The position numbers were made by a program, and so were the translations under genes. From contig BDSI01000105.1 of NCBI GenBank assembly GCA_003117195.1, forward strand, positions 310,001-374,000: DNA of 64,000 nt. The letters are read 5' to 3'. Positions 36,527 to 48,700 of the stretch are shown piece after piece; positions within the stretch are counted from its first letter, which is position 1; every line of letters starts with the position of its first letter. The notes under the pieces are model-generated. The model searched no databases, was not told where the DNA came from, and worked only from the letters and a program-made list of their open reading frames with translations. This stretch comes from Eudorina sp. 2006-703-Eu-15. Lineage: Eukaryota; Chlorophyta; Chlorophyceae; Chlamydomonadales; Volvocaceae.

Positions 36527-36542
36527 GGTGTTGAGAAACACC
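36527..36542 (-). terminator. Histone-type 3' stem-loop downstream of H2B
   Basis: On the - strand the sequence is GGTGTT-TCTC-AACACC, a perfect 6-bp stem with a 4-nt loop starting in U. It begins 40 nt after the H2B stop. Stem length, loop length, leading GG and closing CC match the histone mRNA stem-loop bound by SLBP. Replication-type processing is inferred. Confidence 0.75.
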
Positions 36543-36581
36543 GATTTTTTGGTTGAATAGGCTGACCTCGGGCGATGAAAT

Positions 36582-37120
36582 CTACGAAGAGGTGAACTTC
36601 GTGACGGCCTTGGTGCCCTCAGACACCGCGTGCTTAGCCAGCTCGCCGGGCAGAACCAGACGCACTGCAGTCTGAATCTCGCGAGAGGTCAGCGTAGGCT
36701 TCTTGTTGTATTGGGCCAGGCGCACAGCCTCGTTCGCCATCTTGTCGAAGATATCGTTGATGAACGAGTTCATGATGGACATGGCCTTCGAGCTGATACC
36801 AGTATCAGGGTGCACCTGCAGATGAGAACCGAGGCCGAGGGACATCCACTTCGACAAATGATAGGCTTACGCAAAATGACCAAACAACATTTCCAGTTAG
36901 CTTTGACCGCAACTAGAAGATAAACAGAAGGAAGAAGGTGCTGACGGTGGGCATCGCCGGAAGCTTCTCGCATAACGTTGGAGTTTACCTGCTTGAGAAC
37001 CTTGTAGATATAAACCTTGTAGGTTTCCGCCTTGTTGATCTTCTTCTTCTTCTTGGAACCCTCGGCCGTCTTGGCGGGGGTCTTCTTGGCCGGAGCCTTC
37101 TCTGCAGCCTTAGGAGCCAT
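36582..37120 (-). CDS. Histone H2B, split by one intron
   Basis: A core histone partner of H2A. Exons 37120-36989 and 36815-36582 join in phase to 121 residues. The intron interrupts [14 protein letters not shown], at the start of the histone fold. The tail ([20 protein letters not shown]) is about 30 residues and short for green-algal H2B. The fold is standard, with [39 protein letters not shown] and C-terminal [16 protein letters not shown], which contains the lysine usually ubiquitinated. It is transcribed away from the H2A gene, and a histone stem-loop follows the stop. Confidence 0.96.
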
Positions 37121-37405
37121 TGCTGTCTTCTGGAAGCGTTGAAGTGAGAGTAAGTGAGATTGTCAAATGTTCAAGTTGATACACTCTACGTGGGGTGACA
37201 GCTTTTATTGAAATGCTCAGTGAACGCGTACGACCAGACCGTTGCAGCTCGTCACCGCTACCGTTGCCCCACTGACCCGGACCATTCAGAGCGCGAAAGC
37301 CGTCCACAATGGCCATCAAATTTGACTTGAACGAGGAACGTTTCTAAACATACTGACAATTTTATTGTGGCCAATTTCGACTTTTGATCCCACAAGCTTT
37401 CTGGA
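37121..37405. promoter_or_regulatory. Divergent H2B/H2A promoter region
   Basis: 285 bp between the two start codons, giving room for both promoters and suggesting joint S-phase control, as for histone pairs elsewhere. A CCAAT sits at 37371-37375, but it is only about 30 bp from the H2A ATG and may be in the 5' UTR. Confidence 0.6.
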
Positions 37406-37990
37406 ATGGCTGGCCGTGGGAAGGGAAAGTCCGCTGGCAAGAAGGCAGTAAGCCGTAGCACGAAGGCTGGCCTTCAGTTTCCTGTCGGACGTATTGCGCG
37501 ATACCTCAAGAAAGGCAAGTATGCAGAGCGCATTGGAGCCGGTGCGCCCGTCTACCTGGCTGCGGTCTTAGAATACCTCACCGCTGAGGTTCTGGAGCTG
37601 GCTGGAAATGCCGCTCGCGACAACAAGAAGAACCGCATCATCCCTCGTCACATCCAGCTGGCCATCCGCAACGATGAGGAGCTGGGCAAGCTACTGGGCG
37701 ACGTGACCATTGCAGCCGGTAGGTTGCTGTAGTGTCGGGAGCTCGCTGGCATGAATTGAGGCATCATAGGGGTGCTTGTAACCCGTGTCGTTCATTCGAC
37801 TATTTGGCTCGGGGCGAACGGGTGCGAACTCGACCCCTTCGGCGTCCCCAGGCGCTGATGGTATCGTCCTGAACAATCGCTGGCTCCCTTGTATTTCCCC
37901 TCAGGCGGTGTCCTGCCCAACATTCACGCGGTCTTGCTGCCAAAGAAGTCGAAGAGCGGCAAGGCGGAGGACGGCTCGGCCGCCGTTTGA
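37406..37990 (+). CDS. Histone H2A, split by one intron
   Basis: Exons 37406-37718 and 37905-37990 join in phase (GCC G / GC GGT) to 132 residues. The intron lies in the docking domain at [11 protein letters not shown]. The N-terminus [18 protein letters not shown], the fold ([32 protein letters not shown]) and the acidic-patch residues (NDEELGKLL) are canonical. The tail ends [12 protein letters not shown], so it lacks the SQ-E motif of H2A.X, and the body is not H2A.Z. No clear histone stem-loop was found in the first 100 bp after the stop, unlike the H2B side. Confidence 0.96.
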
Positions 37991-39033
37991 GGAAGGGAAA
38001 CACAAAGGCTGGCGGCCGGCTGAGTTTGTAGTACGCACTGAAGCCGCATGGGAAATGCCAATGCACATTCCATGCCGTGGCCACCAAATGTGGACGGCCA
38101 TCTGCTTACGCAGAGCTGAGCGCAGGAGGGTGCAGGTGGTGCGAATCCAAGATCACAGTGGATTAGGTGGAGACGATTCTGCGCTGATGCATGCGTCGAA
38201 CGTAGCAATTGAACCTACGTCGGCTGGCGCTGTAACTGGCATATAGCACAGGGGGACGCATGAGCACAAGTTGTTACGATGTCGAGACGTTGCGTGTTCG
38301 GGCTGTAAAATCGTTGGGCATTTTTCGTCGACTGAAGCCCCGAAGGGTCCGTAACCCTCCGTTGTCGCTAGAGCCGCCAGAATAAGCGGATGTCGACAGC
38401 CTGTACAGCCGAAAGTATTTGCCTGCGCAACCTTTGCCGTATACTGGCAGCGGTACAAGCAGTAGCCGCCTAGCCGGGCGAGACGCTATGAGTACCGAAT
38501 TAACGCAGATAGCTTTCGGATTGCAGATCATGCATATTGGGCTTGCAGGAGGCAAGTGTACCAAATAGCGACGAGGCCATGGTTTCGGTGCTAGATAACG
38601 GTTAGCTCCAAAGCTCGGGCCCTCGACCTGTTGATCGCTGCGTTCAGTGCATAATTGCAACCGACGCAGTTGGCATCAAAAAGACGTAGGAGGAGCCTGG
38701 TTGTCAACACGTTTCACGGGCCGGCTAGGCTTGCCGGTCCCTCTGTGTAACGCAGACGAACACACAGGCACCTGTTTTCATTATCTATGCCTTATAATGC
38801 TTCCGTGATTACTTAAAAGTACATTCGCCGAGAAACTTGAGCGATTTTTGTTCCGGAAGCACTCCAACGGCACAGAACAAATTAGTTGGACGTGCGGTTC
38901 CCGTTATCCACGTTATCGTTACAATGCATAGGCAACGCCAGCTACATTGGTGAGTTACTTGCTGGTACAATGGCGGGAAGCACGCAAACAGGGTTTTTGG
39001 TTGCGGTAGCGATGCCGAAGCCTTCCGCGAACC
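37991..39033. other. No recognised gene
   Basis: This holds the H2A 3' flank and the upstream region of the next + strand gene. The frames present show no domains or phase-consistent exons. Confidence 0.45.
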
Positions 39034-42000
39034 ATGAGAACAATCGACAGTTGTACGTTTATTCGCAGTATACGCACCCTTCCCAAAATCAAGGACATGT
39101 CTGACAGCTGCGGTGTCAGCCCAAGGTCGCGAAGCCCTCTCCCTTCCCCCACAACGCCTTGCCATCCCTGCTCTGTGCTGGCCCGCTGCTGTCCCGGCCC
39201 ATCACGCGCCAGCTCTTCCTGCAGGTATCCAACCTGCTCTTCAACCTTTGTCCCGGCAAGCAGGACTCGGAAGCGGCGCGACATCGGGTCACCGCGCCTC
39301 GCCGGCAGCGGGCCTGAGCGGCCATGCCGCGCGCGCGCCCACAGCACTGCAGCACGCGGACCCAGTCCTAACGAGCAGCGCCACTGCGAGCACCTCATGT
39401 TCGACTTCAACGCCCGGTTTATGGATGCGCGGCGCCAGGACCTGTCGCTCAGCTACCTTTCCCAGCACGAGGCCAGCCGGCAGGGGCTGGCCGCCATGCG
39501 CAGCTTCCTGGACTTCCAAATGGAAATGGACCGCGGCGGCGTGTCGGAGGTCAACCTCGTTAAGGCGGCGCTGATGATCACGCTGGACCAGAACATACCG
39601 CAGACGGTACTGGGCGTGCGTTTGGGTTCGGATGGGGTTGGGGGGATTGGGAAAGCTGGCGGCGTTCATGCCGGCCGGTGAGGTGTCGCAAGCAGCGTCT
39701 CCAGGGAAGTCGGCACGGGCGCAAGCGATGGCGTTTTGTCCATTTACATGTACCACGTCCCGCTGCTGGCTTGAGCACGGATGCCGGGTAGCATTTGCCG
39801 CTTGCCTGTGCAGCGCATCTGGTGCGCGACTGTGAGAAAGGTTTCTTCCCAGTCCGTCTGTACTCATCCTGCGAGGAGGCTTCCTCAACCCCTGCCACAC
39901 TGCCCCTTACCGCCATCCCACCTGTCCTCCGGCCGCCTCTCCCCAGCTCGAGCGGCTCGAGTCCGTGGTGGGTATGGCGCACCGCCACATGAAACCCAGT
40001 TTCGGCGCCGCGGAAACGGTGCGCTGCATCAATTCCGTACTGTACGACTTTTACCGCTTCAGCGGCGCCAAGGAGCGTTTTTACCACCCGGACTCGGCCT
40101 CCCTGGCGCGCCTGTTGCAGTACAAGACGGGTAGGCCCGGGAAGTGATTCTCGGGGGCGGCGATGACGTTGCTGGCCAAGGCCGCGGTCAGCAACGTCGG
40201 TCGGGGTCATGGAAAAGGAAACGATCCGACGCTCGCGTTATGATCGTAGGGAATGACGTCGAGGGGCCAGGCGATTGGAACACCCATTGGAACACCGATT
40301 GGCTCGTTGCTTCCTTTCACACGTCCTGCTGCGGGCAGTTCCGCGCACACGGTAGCCACTTCTTTTCGTCCAAAGCTCTAGGAGATTACAACACACGTGG
40401 GGTTCCGCGGGCTTCCGTTCAGAGATGGGGCCCGGGGCCTGACCTGGGGAATCTGCCAAGCCATTTGCCCTGGGCTCACCTGGTCAATCGCGCGACTTTG
40501 TATTGCCTGCCGGGCTGCACGCCACCCCTTCCCGACGCGGATGCGCCCTCAGGCGGCCCGACCGCCCTTGGCCTGCTCTACATCGCTGTCGCTGAGCGCG
40601 TGGGACTGCGGGTGGCGGCGGTGTCCCTGCCCTCGCACTTCCTCGTGCGGCCCCTGGACTTGGGCTCCGAAACTGACCCCGTCTTCATTGACCCGTTCAA
40701 CGGCGGCGCGCTGTACGACATTGCCGGCGTGGCGCGCTTGCTGCACGCCAACCTGGACTTGCCGCCGCCGGACGAGCTGTCGGCGGCGGCAGCGGCGCGC
40801 GCCGCGCTGCACGGCGCCGTAGCGGCATCGTGCAGCAGGGGCGGCGCCTCAGCAGCGGCGGGGCCAGCGACGGCGCCGCAGCCTTGGTCTTTCCTAAGAG
40901 AAAAGACGACGACGGCGGAAGAAGAGGATGAGGACGTGTCGCCGATGTACGAACCGGCGGTGTACGGAAGTGGTCCGACCGACCCGTGGTTCCGTCCGTA
41001 CCTGGAGCCGGTGGGCAAGATGGAGGTGCTGATGCGGCTGCTCCGAAACCTGCGGGAGGTGTTCTGGGTGCCGCTTATGAGACAGGAGGTGAGGGAGCAC
41101 AAACCGTCGGGCAATTTGTCGACCGGTTATCAAGGGCGTCGCACGTGCCCTGGAGTGCCGTACGGTGCCAGCATATGCCATCGTACGCGTCCTGTGCGCA
41201 TGGGGCATCCGTACTGGGTGTCGTACCTGCGAGCAGCCCAACTGGAGCGTCGACCGCCTCGGGCCGTCTGACCCTGCCGCGGGCCGCTGGACACGACCAC
41301 CCCCATCCCGGGTTCGTTTTTTCGGGTTTATTTCTTTTTTTGATTTTCACCCCCATCCCGCCCTTTGCTTGGGCAGTCAGCGCTGCTTGAATATGCCTGC
41401 CACATGCCGATTAATTCCCACCCCGCACGCCCGTGTGATGGCAGGTGAGCGACGAGGCGCGTGTGGACTGGCAGGCGCAGCAGGCGCTAAGCGTGCTGCG
41501 CATGATGCGGCTTGCGGAGCCGCACCACGAGGAGCACGTGGTGGCGGAGGCGCTGTGCCTGTCGGCGGCGGGGCGGCGGGCGGAGGGCTGCGACCTGCTG
41601 CGGGCCTTCCTGGAGGAGCACCCGGAGGCGCTGGGGGCGGTGCGGGTGAGCGGGCTTCCGGGGCGGGATATAAGAAGCTGGTAGAGCAATTCAAACTGCG
41701 CTGCTGCCAGAGCAAGGGGGAGAGGATGTGGGTGAGGTCCGGCTGTGGGGTCCTGCAGCAGGGGCTTTCCGGCAGCAGGCCGGAGGTAAAGACGGGAACG
41801 ATGGGTCTACCCCGACTGGACCCGACGTGGCAAGTGAGGTGGCATGGCAAACCTTCCCGGGGTTGATTTGGTGGAGTGGAGGGGTGTTGGTGGAGTCGGG
41901 GTTGACGGGACCTGAGAGGTCGCCACCGGAGCCGCCCCCGCAGGCTGGAGGTTGGGGCGCAGGGGCCGCTCAAATTCCGCTTTGTGCCAATCGCCGCTGA

Positions 42001-42515
42001 CCCGCGACTGCCGCCGCCTTGTTCCGCCGTGCCGTGCGGCGCCGCGCCGCATCGCGCCGCACCACACCGCGCCTCGCCCCCCTCAGACGCTGTTCAGCCT
42101 GGAGGCGGAGAGCCGCGCGCTGGCCCGCCTGGCCGCCATTGAGAAGGCGCAGCGAGACAAAGAGGCGGCGGAGGCGGCGCGGCAGCGCACCCTGCGCGCT
42201 CGCCTAGCAGGGCTCAAGGGCTTCAACGGCCGCGACCCGAACGCCGTACTCAACGACCCCGCCTTCTTCAGCCGCATGTATGGCAGGCTGTGGGATGACA
42301 ACTATTGGATCTCGGCCATGCTTGACCACCACGGCAGCGGCGGCGGCAGCGGCGGCGGTGGCGGAGGGGACGAGGAGGAGGAGGAGGGCGGCGGCGGCAA
42401 GGCTGGCGGCAAGGGCGGCGGTGGTGGTGGTGGTGGTGCAGGCGGTGGCGGCGGCGGGAAGGCCAAGGGCGACGGGGGCAAGGGCGGGAAGTCATCATCG
42501 GGTGGCAAGGGCTAA
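39034..42515 (+). CDS. SirB1-like transglutaminase-fold protein (Transglut_core2), probably plastid
   Basis: The exon series 39034-39606, 39947-40130, 40553-41088, 41445-41645 and 42087-42515 joins in phase. The family core spans exons 2-3: AETVRCINSVLYDFYRFSG, FYHPDSASLARLL, then GGPTALGLLYIAVAERVGL, SLPSHFLVRPL and PVFIDPFNGGALYD. This is the SirB1/Transglut_core2 layout found in bacteria and plastid proteins of unknown biochemistry. As far as I can see the family lacks a full Cys-His-Asp triad. Exon 4 (SDEARVDWQAQQALSVL to LRAFLEEHPEAL) resembles the TPR-like tail of SirB1. Exon 5 adds a charged helix, NDPAFFSRMYGRLWDDNYW, and a tail of about 65 residues of G, K and E. The first 100 residues are rich in S, R and P, like a transit peptide, but the true start (39034 or the ATG at 39094) and a possible extra intron there are uncertain. 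Confidence 0.78.
41319..41356 (+). repeat. Dispersed motif cgggtttatttctttttt-attttcacccc
   Basis: The same arrangement (cgggttt, a T-rich core, then an -atttt/ttta- step and C-run) recurs at 48129-48165 and 59526-59568. All three lie in introns and in the same + strand orientation. Confidence 0.6.
41664..41716 (+). repeat. Dispersed intronic repeat, copy in the SirB1-like gene
   Basis: It reads gggatataagaagctggtag, agcaattcaaactgcgctgc, tgccagagcaag. It begins about 20 nt after the exon 4 splice donor (41646). Confidence 0.75.
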
Positions 42516-42856
42516 GGTTTTGTTTCTTCATCTTGTCATGTGGTTCGCCGTTTCGGGACTCCAATCTCCCCATCTCACGGGACCGGCCCTGGGCTCCTGC
42601 CTCCGCTGCACACCCGTGCTCTGGCTCGGCCACACAGCCTGCCCCTTCTTGGCTGGCGTGTAGGCTTATCGTGCATTTGGCACCTCATCGCGAATTCATA
42701 TACGGTGATATAACATAGCAGAATATATTTTTATAGTATGCATTTCGGAAGCAGGAGATGGGAGTGCGGATGATCACATACTTTCGCTGCTGGTTGGGCT
42801 TTGAGTTGTTTCCGTGCTGCTGCAAGCCTGCCTCGCGGGTATTGCTCGTGCGAGTG

Positions 42857-42990
42857 TGTGCGTGTTAGAAAAAGAACCCGCGTGTGTCTGTGTGTCTGTG
42901 TGTGTGTGTCTGTGTGTGTGTCTGTGTGTGTCTGTGTCTGTTAGAAAAAAACCGTTTGTGTGTCTGTGTGTGTGTCTGTGTGTGTGGAGT
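42857..42990. repeat. (TGTGTGTC)n-type microsatellite
   Basis: Two blocks of TG runs broken by C (tgtgtctgtgtg), each preceded by gttagaaaaa-aacc. The repeated leader suggests that the unit gttagaaaaa plus TG run was itself duplicated. Related to 26940-27005. Confidence 0.85.
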
Positions 42991-45900
42991 GCCTTGTTGC
43001 GCCCTTGAGCGCGTGGCTCCCGCAGGTGTGGCGGCTGCACCTGCTACTGCCGCCACCCGCTGAGCGAGAGGTGCGGTAGTCACTGCGTCGCTGCTGCGGC
43101 TCTCTGAGCGTCTGTTGATTGCCGATTGGCTCGTTGGTATCCGGATCTCCGAAAGCAATGTGGGGAGGGGTTGCATGTGGTGTGGATCAGCATCCCAGGG
43201 TGCGAGCCCACCGGCCCCTGTGGGCCATCCTCCAAGGGCACCAGCGCAGGACTCGAGACGTGGGCACGTGGCATGACGGCGGCATCCCGGATCCCGGCTA
43301 ACGCCCGGGTGAGCAGTTGATTGCATGACGGAGCGCCAAGCAAGCGCCTGTCTGATTCGGACATGGGTGTAACAACTGGAGGGTTGACAGTTGCTGTTTA
43401 GATCGGGCTAGGTCGAGACACGGCGAGAGGGCGATATGGGCGGGTCGCAGCCCGAGCGACTGATTTTGGCACCGCACAAGGAAGAGCCCGGGGTCAGGGT
43501 CAGGGTCAGATGTCACCCATCCCCGAGGCCCGGGACGGCCCCGCGTGGGCGCCTCAGCAGCCTCTGTTGGGCCACGGCAGTCGCTACATCGCACCAACAG
43601 TAAGCACGGTCAGCGCGCCTGCCTTGCCCGGCGACCGGGCGGGGAAACCTGCGGGGGGCAGTCTTTCCGTGGGCGGCCGCACACCGATGAGAGGGTGTGG
43701 CTTGCTTTGCTGACGTCTTACCACGATTTTTAGTCGTGGTCAGGAACGCGGTGACGGCTGACCGGTTGAGGTCCGCCCGGCTTAGCTGGTCGGTCGGTCT
43801 GGGACAGCAAAAGGGGATGTGCAGCTCAGCAACACGTTGGCAGTGCGGTGTTCGTTCAACGTTGGGCGGGCGGCCGGTGGTTGGTTGCTGGTATCCTGTC
43901 AGCATGTGTCGTACATCGTGGGGAGGATTGCGGGCCATACACATCTCTTTTGAGCATCAATCGGTGCATCGGGGCTGTTAATGTTGTACGGGCGTCATGG
44001 GCCCCTGCGGGCGTCCTCGGGATTATTCGGAGACGGGGCGCTGTGCGGTGCCGTGGTGGGAAGCCCCGGTAGGCCCCCCAGGAGGCATTGAGGTAACCCG
44101 CGCTGGCGTGTGTCTCGCTGTGCCGCTGTCCGACTGAGCGGCGCGCAGTGCATCTGTGCGGCTGTGCTCAAAGATCGTTATACAGCACTGGCGGCAGAGC
44201 GCGGTTGCGGATCGGAAATGTGCCCCGCGGGTGATTATTAGGCGTTTCGGGATGATGAGAGTGTGCGGTTGAGCAAGGGCAGTATCACGGGACCAGTTCG
44301 AGCCGGCGGACAAGGCTTTGAGCAGTACAGGGAATCAAGTTTTTTTTGCCATGTGCGGTAGTCTGTTGAGGCAGATGGGGAGCGGGCACGGGAGTCGTGG
44401 GTGCTGGCTGCTGGGTGCTGCCCTGGCAGGCCTCATCCGGGTTCCCTCCGGGGGGAAGGGGACGGCGGCGCCATGATCTGCAGACTGAGGGTCCACCCTC
44501 GTAACAGTTACATGATCAACCAAACCCTCAGGGACCGCACCAAGGTCACCTGCCCACAGTGCTCCGTCGGCGCCTCTCCTCCGCACTCAGGAACAGGATG
44601 TGAAAGCGGACTCCAAAAAGATGTATGATCGGCGCGATCCGTGTGCCACTCGGCCACCAGCACGGTGAGGTGTGATTTGTTTGATTGGAAGGACCACGCA
44701 GCGCCACCGTTATTCCGTATTATTGCAGCAGTACTGACGCCGTGCTGACAAACCACCAAAGCGCGGGTGTACTCGAATATTCAAATCTCTCGTCCTTGCC
44801 GAATCTGAACCGCCTGCTATGCCACAGGCAAACGACCCACGGACGGGCCTGGAACGGGAGTGGGGCGGCCGGACGGCAAAGCTGCCCACCCAGTCCGCCT
44901 CTTAATCGTGATATACGTTTTAAGTGCATTAGCAGACATACTCGGCAGCAGCATAGATTGTGGACAGCTCCATCAACCGGGATTCGTCCCCGCACCTTCC
45001 AAAATGCGGTCGTACTGTTGTGAAGGATGGAATCGTTTCGTTGTGATAATCCTTCACGGTCGGACCACGCTATTTGCGTGAAACTAGATATATATTATTC
45101 GAAACACCTTGCAAGGACGGCACGGCATGTACGATGCAACTTGGCTCAGGTCTCCATCTTTCTTTCGTGCCTTCTTACTCTCTCTTCGGGTTGCGCTTCG
45201 GTATCGCGCTCCTGGAGCATGCACTGAAGACCGGCTTTATTGCACGACCCGCGCTCCAGCTGTCGGCTGGTCAGCTGCGGTCCTGATGCCCCGCAGAGCC
45301 CAGCCCAGCTAGGGTGGGGCAGGGGTTGCGAGCGTCGCTGACCGCGGGGAGGGGCAAGGGCTGAGAGGGTATGGACTCGCCACCCCCATGCGGGTTACAC
45401 GCCCATCCACCTTCCAGGGGAAGGCTACTCAAAAAGACATGTGTTGTATTACTGGAGATACTTCCAAAGTGTACATGGTTATTCACGGGTTCGTGTGCGC
45501 CGTCACCGTCTACAACGGCCTCATTTGGACAGCCTCCGCTCCTCCTCCTCCTCCTCCTCCTCCTCCTCTCCCTTCCCCACACCCACCACCGCCCACCACC
45601 ATATATCGCCACCAGGACCACACCCCCGCGACGGGACGCCGGCACCTGACGCGCCCAGGCTGACTCCCACTCCCCTGGCAAGCGCGAGGGCGCGAGATGA
45701 GTGCCGGGAGGGACGGCCCCCCCCCGGATCAGTAACGGGGTACCGCACCACATAGCTCATTTACCTACCTACACTCCCGGCTAAGAAACCGAACGGGAGG
45801 ACAACCGTCAGGATCCAGCAGGAGACACATCAACCACGACCCCACCAACCCGACAACGCCACCAGCAACGCCACGCTCTCGCCGCCGCGCGCCCTCGACA

Positions 45901-46914
45901 CCTCCTCCTGCGCTAAGCGACAGCGGCCAACACACACCCAACACGAATGCACGCCGTGCGTTCTAGCGGCCTTGCGTTAATGCGTGCACGCACGCTACAG
46001 CTCATATTGATTATGTTCCAGTGATCCCGCGGGTCATCAGTGACAGCCTCAGCCTCCTCACCACACCACACCTTGCATATGAGGCATGTACACGGCTGAG
46101 CAGTATATACAACAGGGGCGTGCGGGCCCTTCGAGCGGCGGGGCCTGCCGAGCCTCCATCGCGGAAGGGGGGGCCCGCGTTGCCCCGGAGGCGGTCCCGT
46201 GCACGGCCCTGCTCAGCCCACACAGCCGGCCCATGGGTCACTCGGCTCAATCCTCGACATCACGAGTACCGACACAGCCCCTCAACTTCTGTCTCCGCCA
46301 CTACCACAGCACTCGGCACCGACACTGATCGCCATCACGACCACCACCCTGACCACCAGCATCACCACAGTAGGCGAGGTGCCCAAGGGCCAAGGCGCAT
46401 GCCAGCAGACCGGTGCGCCCCAGGGACACCTGCCGCGGTTGGACCTCAAAATGGTCCCTTCGCTGCCCAGGGGCCACACACCAAGAGAGCCCCCTCCTGC
46501 CTCTCCTCCTCCTGCCTCTCCTCCTCCTCCTCCTGCCTCTCCTCCTCCTGCCTCTCCCCCTCCTCCCCTCCTAGTCCTCCTCCTGACCCCCTCCTCCTGC
46601 TGCTCCTACCTTTGGGGGACTGCCAGGGGCTAAGTAGTCAACTGAGGGTGAGATTTTGTTTCTGTGGGCGGCGTCTTTAAGCTCAGTTGGGGTGGGACGC
46701 TTCCTCCAACCAATCTCCGGCTGAACTACACTCGCAAGAACCCACCGCTCGAATCATTGGCGCTGCTACACCGCGCCGCTGTCACATAAGATATATACAC
46801 ACATTTGCAGGTGGGCATTATCTGGACAGCTCAGCTCAGCTCAGAATCAACTCAAACCCCTCTCAGGCAACGTAATTTAGGCGTAACGCGCCCCGGCGGC
46901 GGCCTCCCCCTCCC

Positions 46915-46936
46915 ACCAATTTCCTATACCCCCCTC
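46915..46936 (-). repeat. Partial dispersed repeat (left end)
   Basis: In reverse complement it reads ggggggtataggaaattggt, the left end of the family described at 33850. Confidence 0.55.
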
Positions 46937-47469
46937 CCATCCCACCCGAAGCCGCCGCCGACCATCCTCTACCCCTCCCAGGAACGCCCCAACCACCACC
47001 AACTCAGGCCAGGGGGGGGGCGCGCTATGCCTGGGGCTTCGAATCTCGCGCGTCAACAACTGCTACTGCTAAACCCTCACCTTACTGCGCCTCGGTGCGT
47101 ACCGTATCGTACCGTTACCGCGATTACCTGCGCTACAGCTAATGCTACTGCTGTATATCCGTACACGACACGCGAGTGACACTTGACCGTTGCCTGCTCC
47201 GCCGCGGTGCTCCAGTCATTAGTGTTGTACCTGCTGAATGAACTGCTCTGCTGCCCTGCTGTTGCTGTTGTTGCTGCTACTGCTGCTCCAAATGCTGCTG
47301 ATGTGAATGTTGATTTGCCAGAGGTAGGAGTGGCATCTCCGCAAGCGGGCCCCTTAGATAGCCTGGGCAACCAGCCAGCCCACGCCCAGCAGCGCTAAGT
47401 CTGAATCAGCTTCACCGTGGCCGTACATTGTACTGTACTGCAACTCATTCGCAACACCTCGATTCATTG

Positions 47470-48645
47470 TCAGTCTGACTTGCAGCCCTTAGCGCCCGGA
47501 GCGCATTTCAGCCCGCCGCTCCGGCAGCCGGGCCCCGCCACGCCGCTCTCCGCAGCCGTGTGCGCCCGGCCCCCTCCTGCCGCCGCCGCCGCCGCCGCGG
47601 CAGCTGCAGCCCGCGCGGCCCGGCCTTCAAAGCAGCAGCGCAGGTAGACGTGCAGGATGAGGGTGGTGGCCAGCGCAGCCGCTTCCACCGACACCGCGAT
47701 CCGCAGCGCCGAGGTCCCGGTGGAGGCCGCCCCGAGCCGCAAAGTGCAGAACACGTTGAGCGGCAGCTTGAGACAGCCGACCAGGAAGACGGCGCGGAGA
47801 GAGACCTGCGGCGCGCGGCGGCCGTACCGCAAGAAGTATCCATCCACCGGGGAAAGAACGGGGCCAGGGAACGATTACGCCTTGAGGGCATGCGGCCATT
47901 AGAACATGGGGGCATGCGGCCGGTAGAACACCATGTGAGAGCATATGGACTTGTCGCACAAGGCCCGCGAAGCACAGGGCCCTGTCCCCTGCCTTCCTCT
48001 CCTAGACCCTCCCTCCGCATCCTCGTCTTACCCTCCCTGGCGCCTGGCCCCACAAACCCGCCACACCCCGCGCCGCTTCCCCTCTCCCCCCCTCTTCCCT
48101 CCCCGGGGGCTTCTCGAGAACCCCCGTCCGGGTTTATTTCTTTTTTCAGTTTTACCCCCCCCCCCGGTCCGCAATTTCCTATACCCCCCGTCCGCACCCA
48201 CCAAGCACGCCACCGGCAGGATGACACCCTCCAGCAGCAGCATCCCCGGGCCGCCCGCGTACAGCGCCGCCCCCGACGGCGTCCGCAGCCCCGCCAGCAG
48301 CAGCCCCTTGGAGGCGCAGAAGCCCAGCAGCCGGAGCACCTTGCTGGCCCGCACCAGCGCCAGCCACCTGCGACGCGGCAGCACCAGCCAGGCCCCGGTG
48401 GCGAGGGCGCCCACGCCGCAGGCCGCCAGCAGGACCGCGTGCTCGGACCCGAGCAGGGCCTGTCCGTCGCGGAGGCCGCGGGCCAGCAGGCTCAGCAGCA
48501 CCAGGCACTCGGGGAGGCAGCTGCGGAGGGGTGAGGCGGGGTGCGGCGGTGTGGACAGGGCGGATGGGAGGCGACGCAGGCAGACGGGTGGGGGTGGAGG
48601 ACTGGAGGTGGGATGCTTCACGCGGGTGGAGCATTCATAGGGTTC

Positions 48646-48700
<55 letters not shown>

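Larger units (their letters stand above)
42516..47469. other. About 5 kb without a recognised gene
   Basis: It contains a large GT-type microsatellite (42857-42990), a (TCC)n run at 45538-45570, a CTCCT-type run at about 46494-46595, and a partial dispersed repeat at 46915-46936. Many short frames exist on both strands, but none shows a domain, and no exon chain with phase agreement was found. Confidence 0.5.

Noticed and set aside
37991..38100. Histone stem-loop after H2A
   Set aside because: Only weak foldbacks (ggctggc/gccggc-like) that do not fit the 6-bp stem and 4-nt loop pattern seen after H2B.
40578..41114. 178-codon - strand frame
   Set aside because: Antisense of the SirB1-like exon 3, which has clear family motifs.
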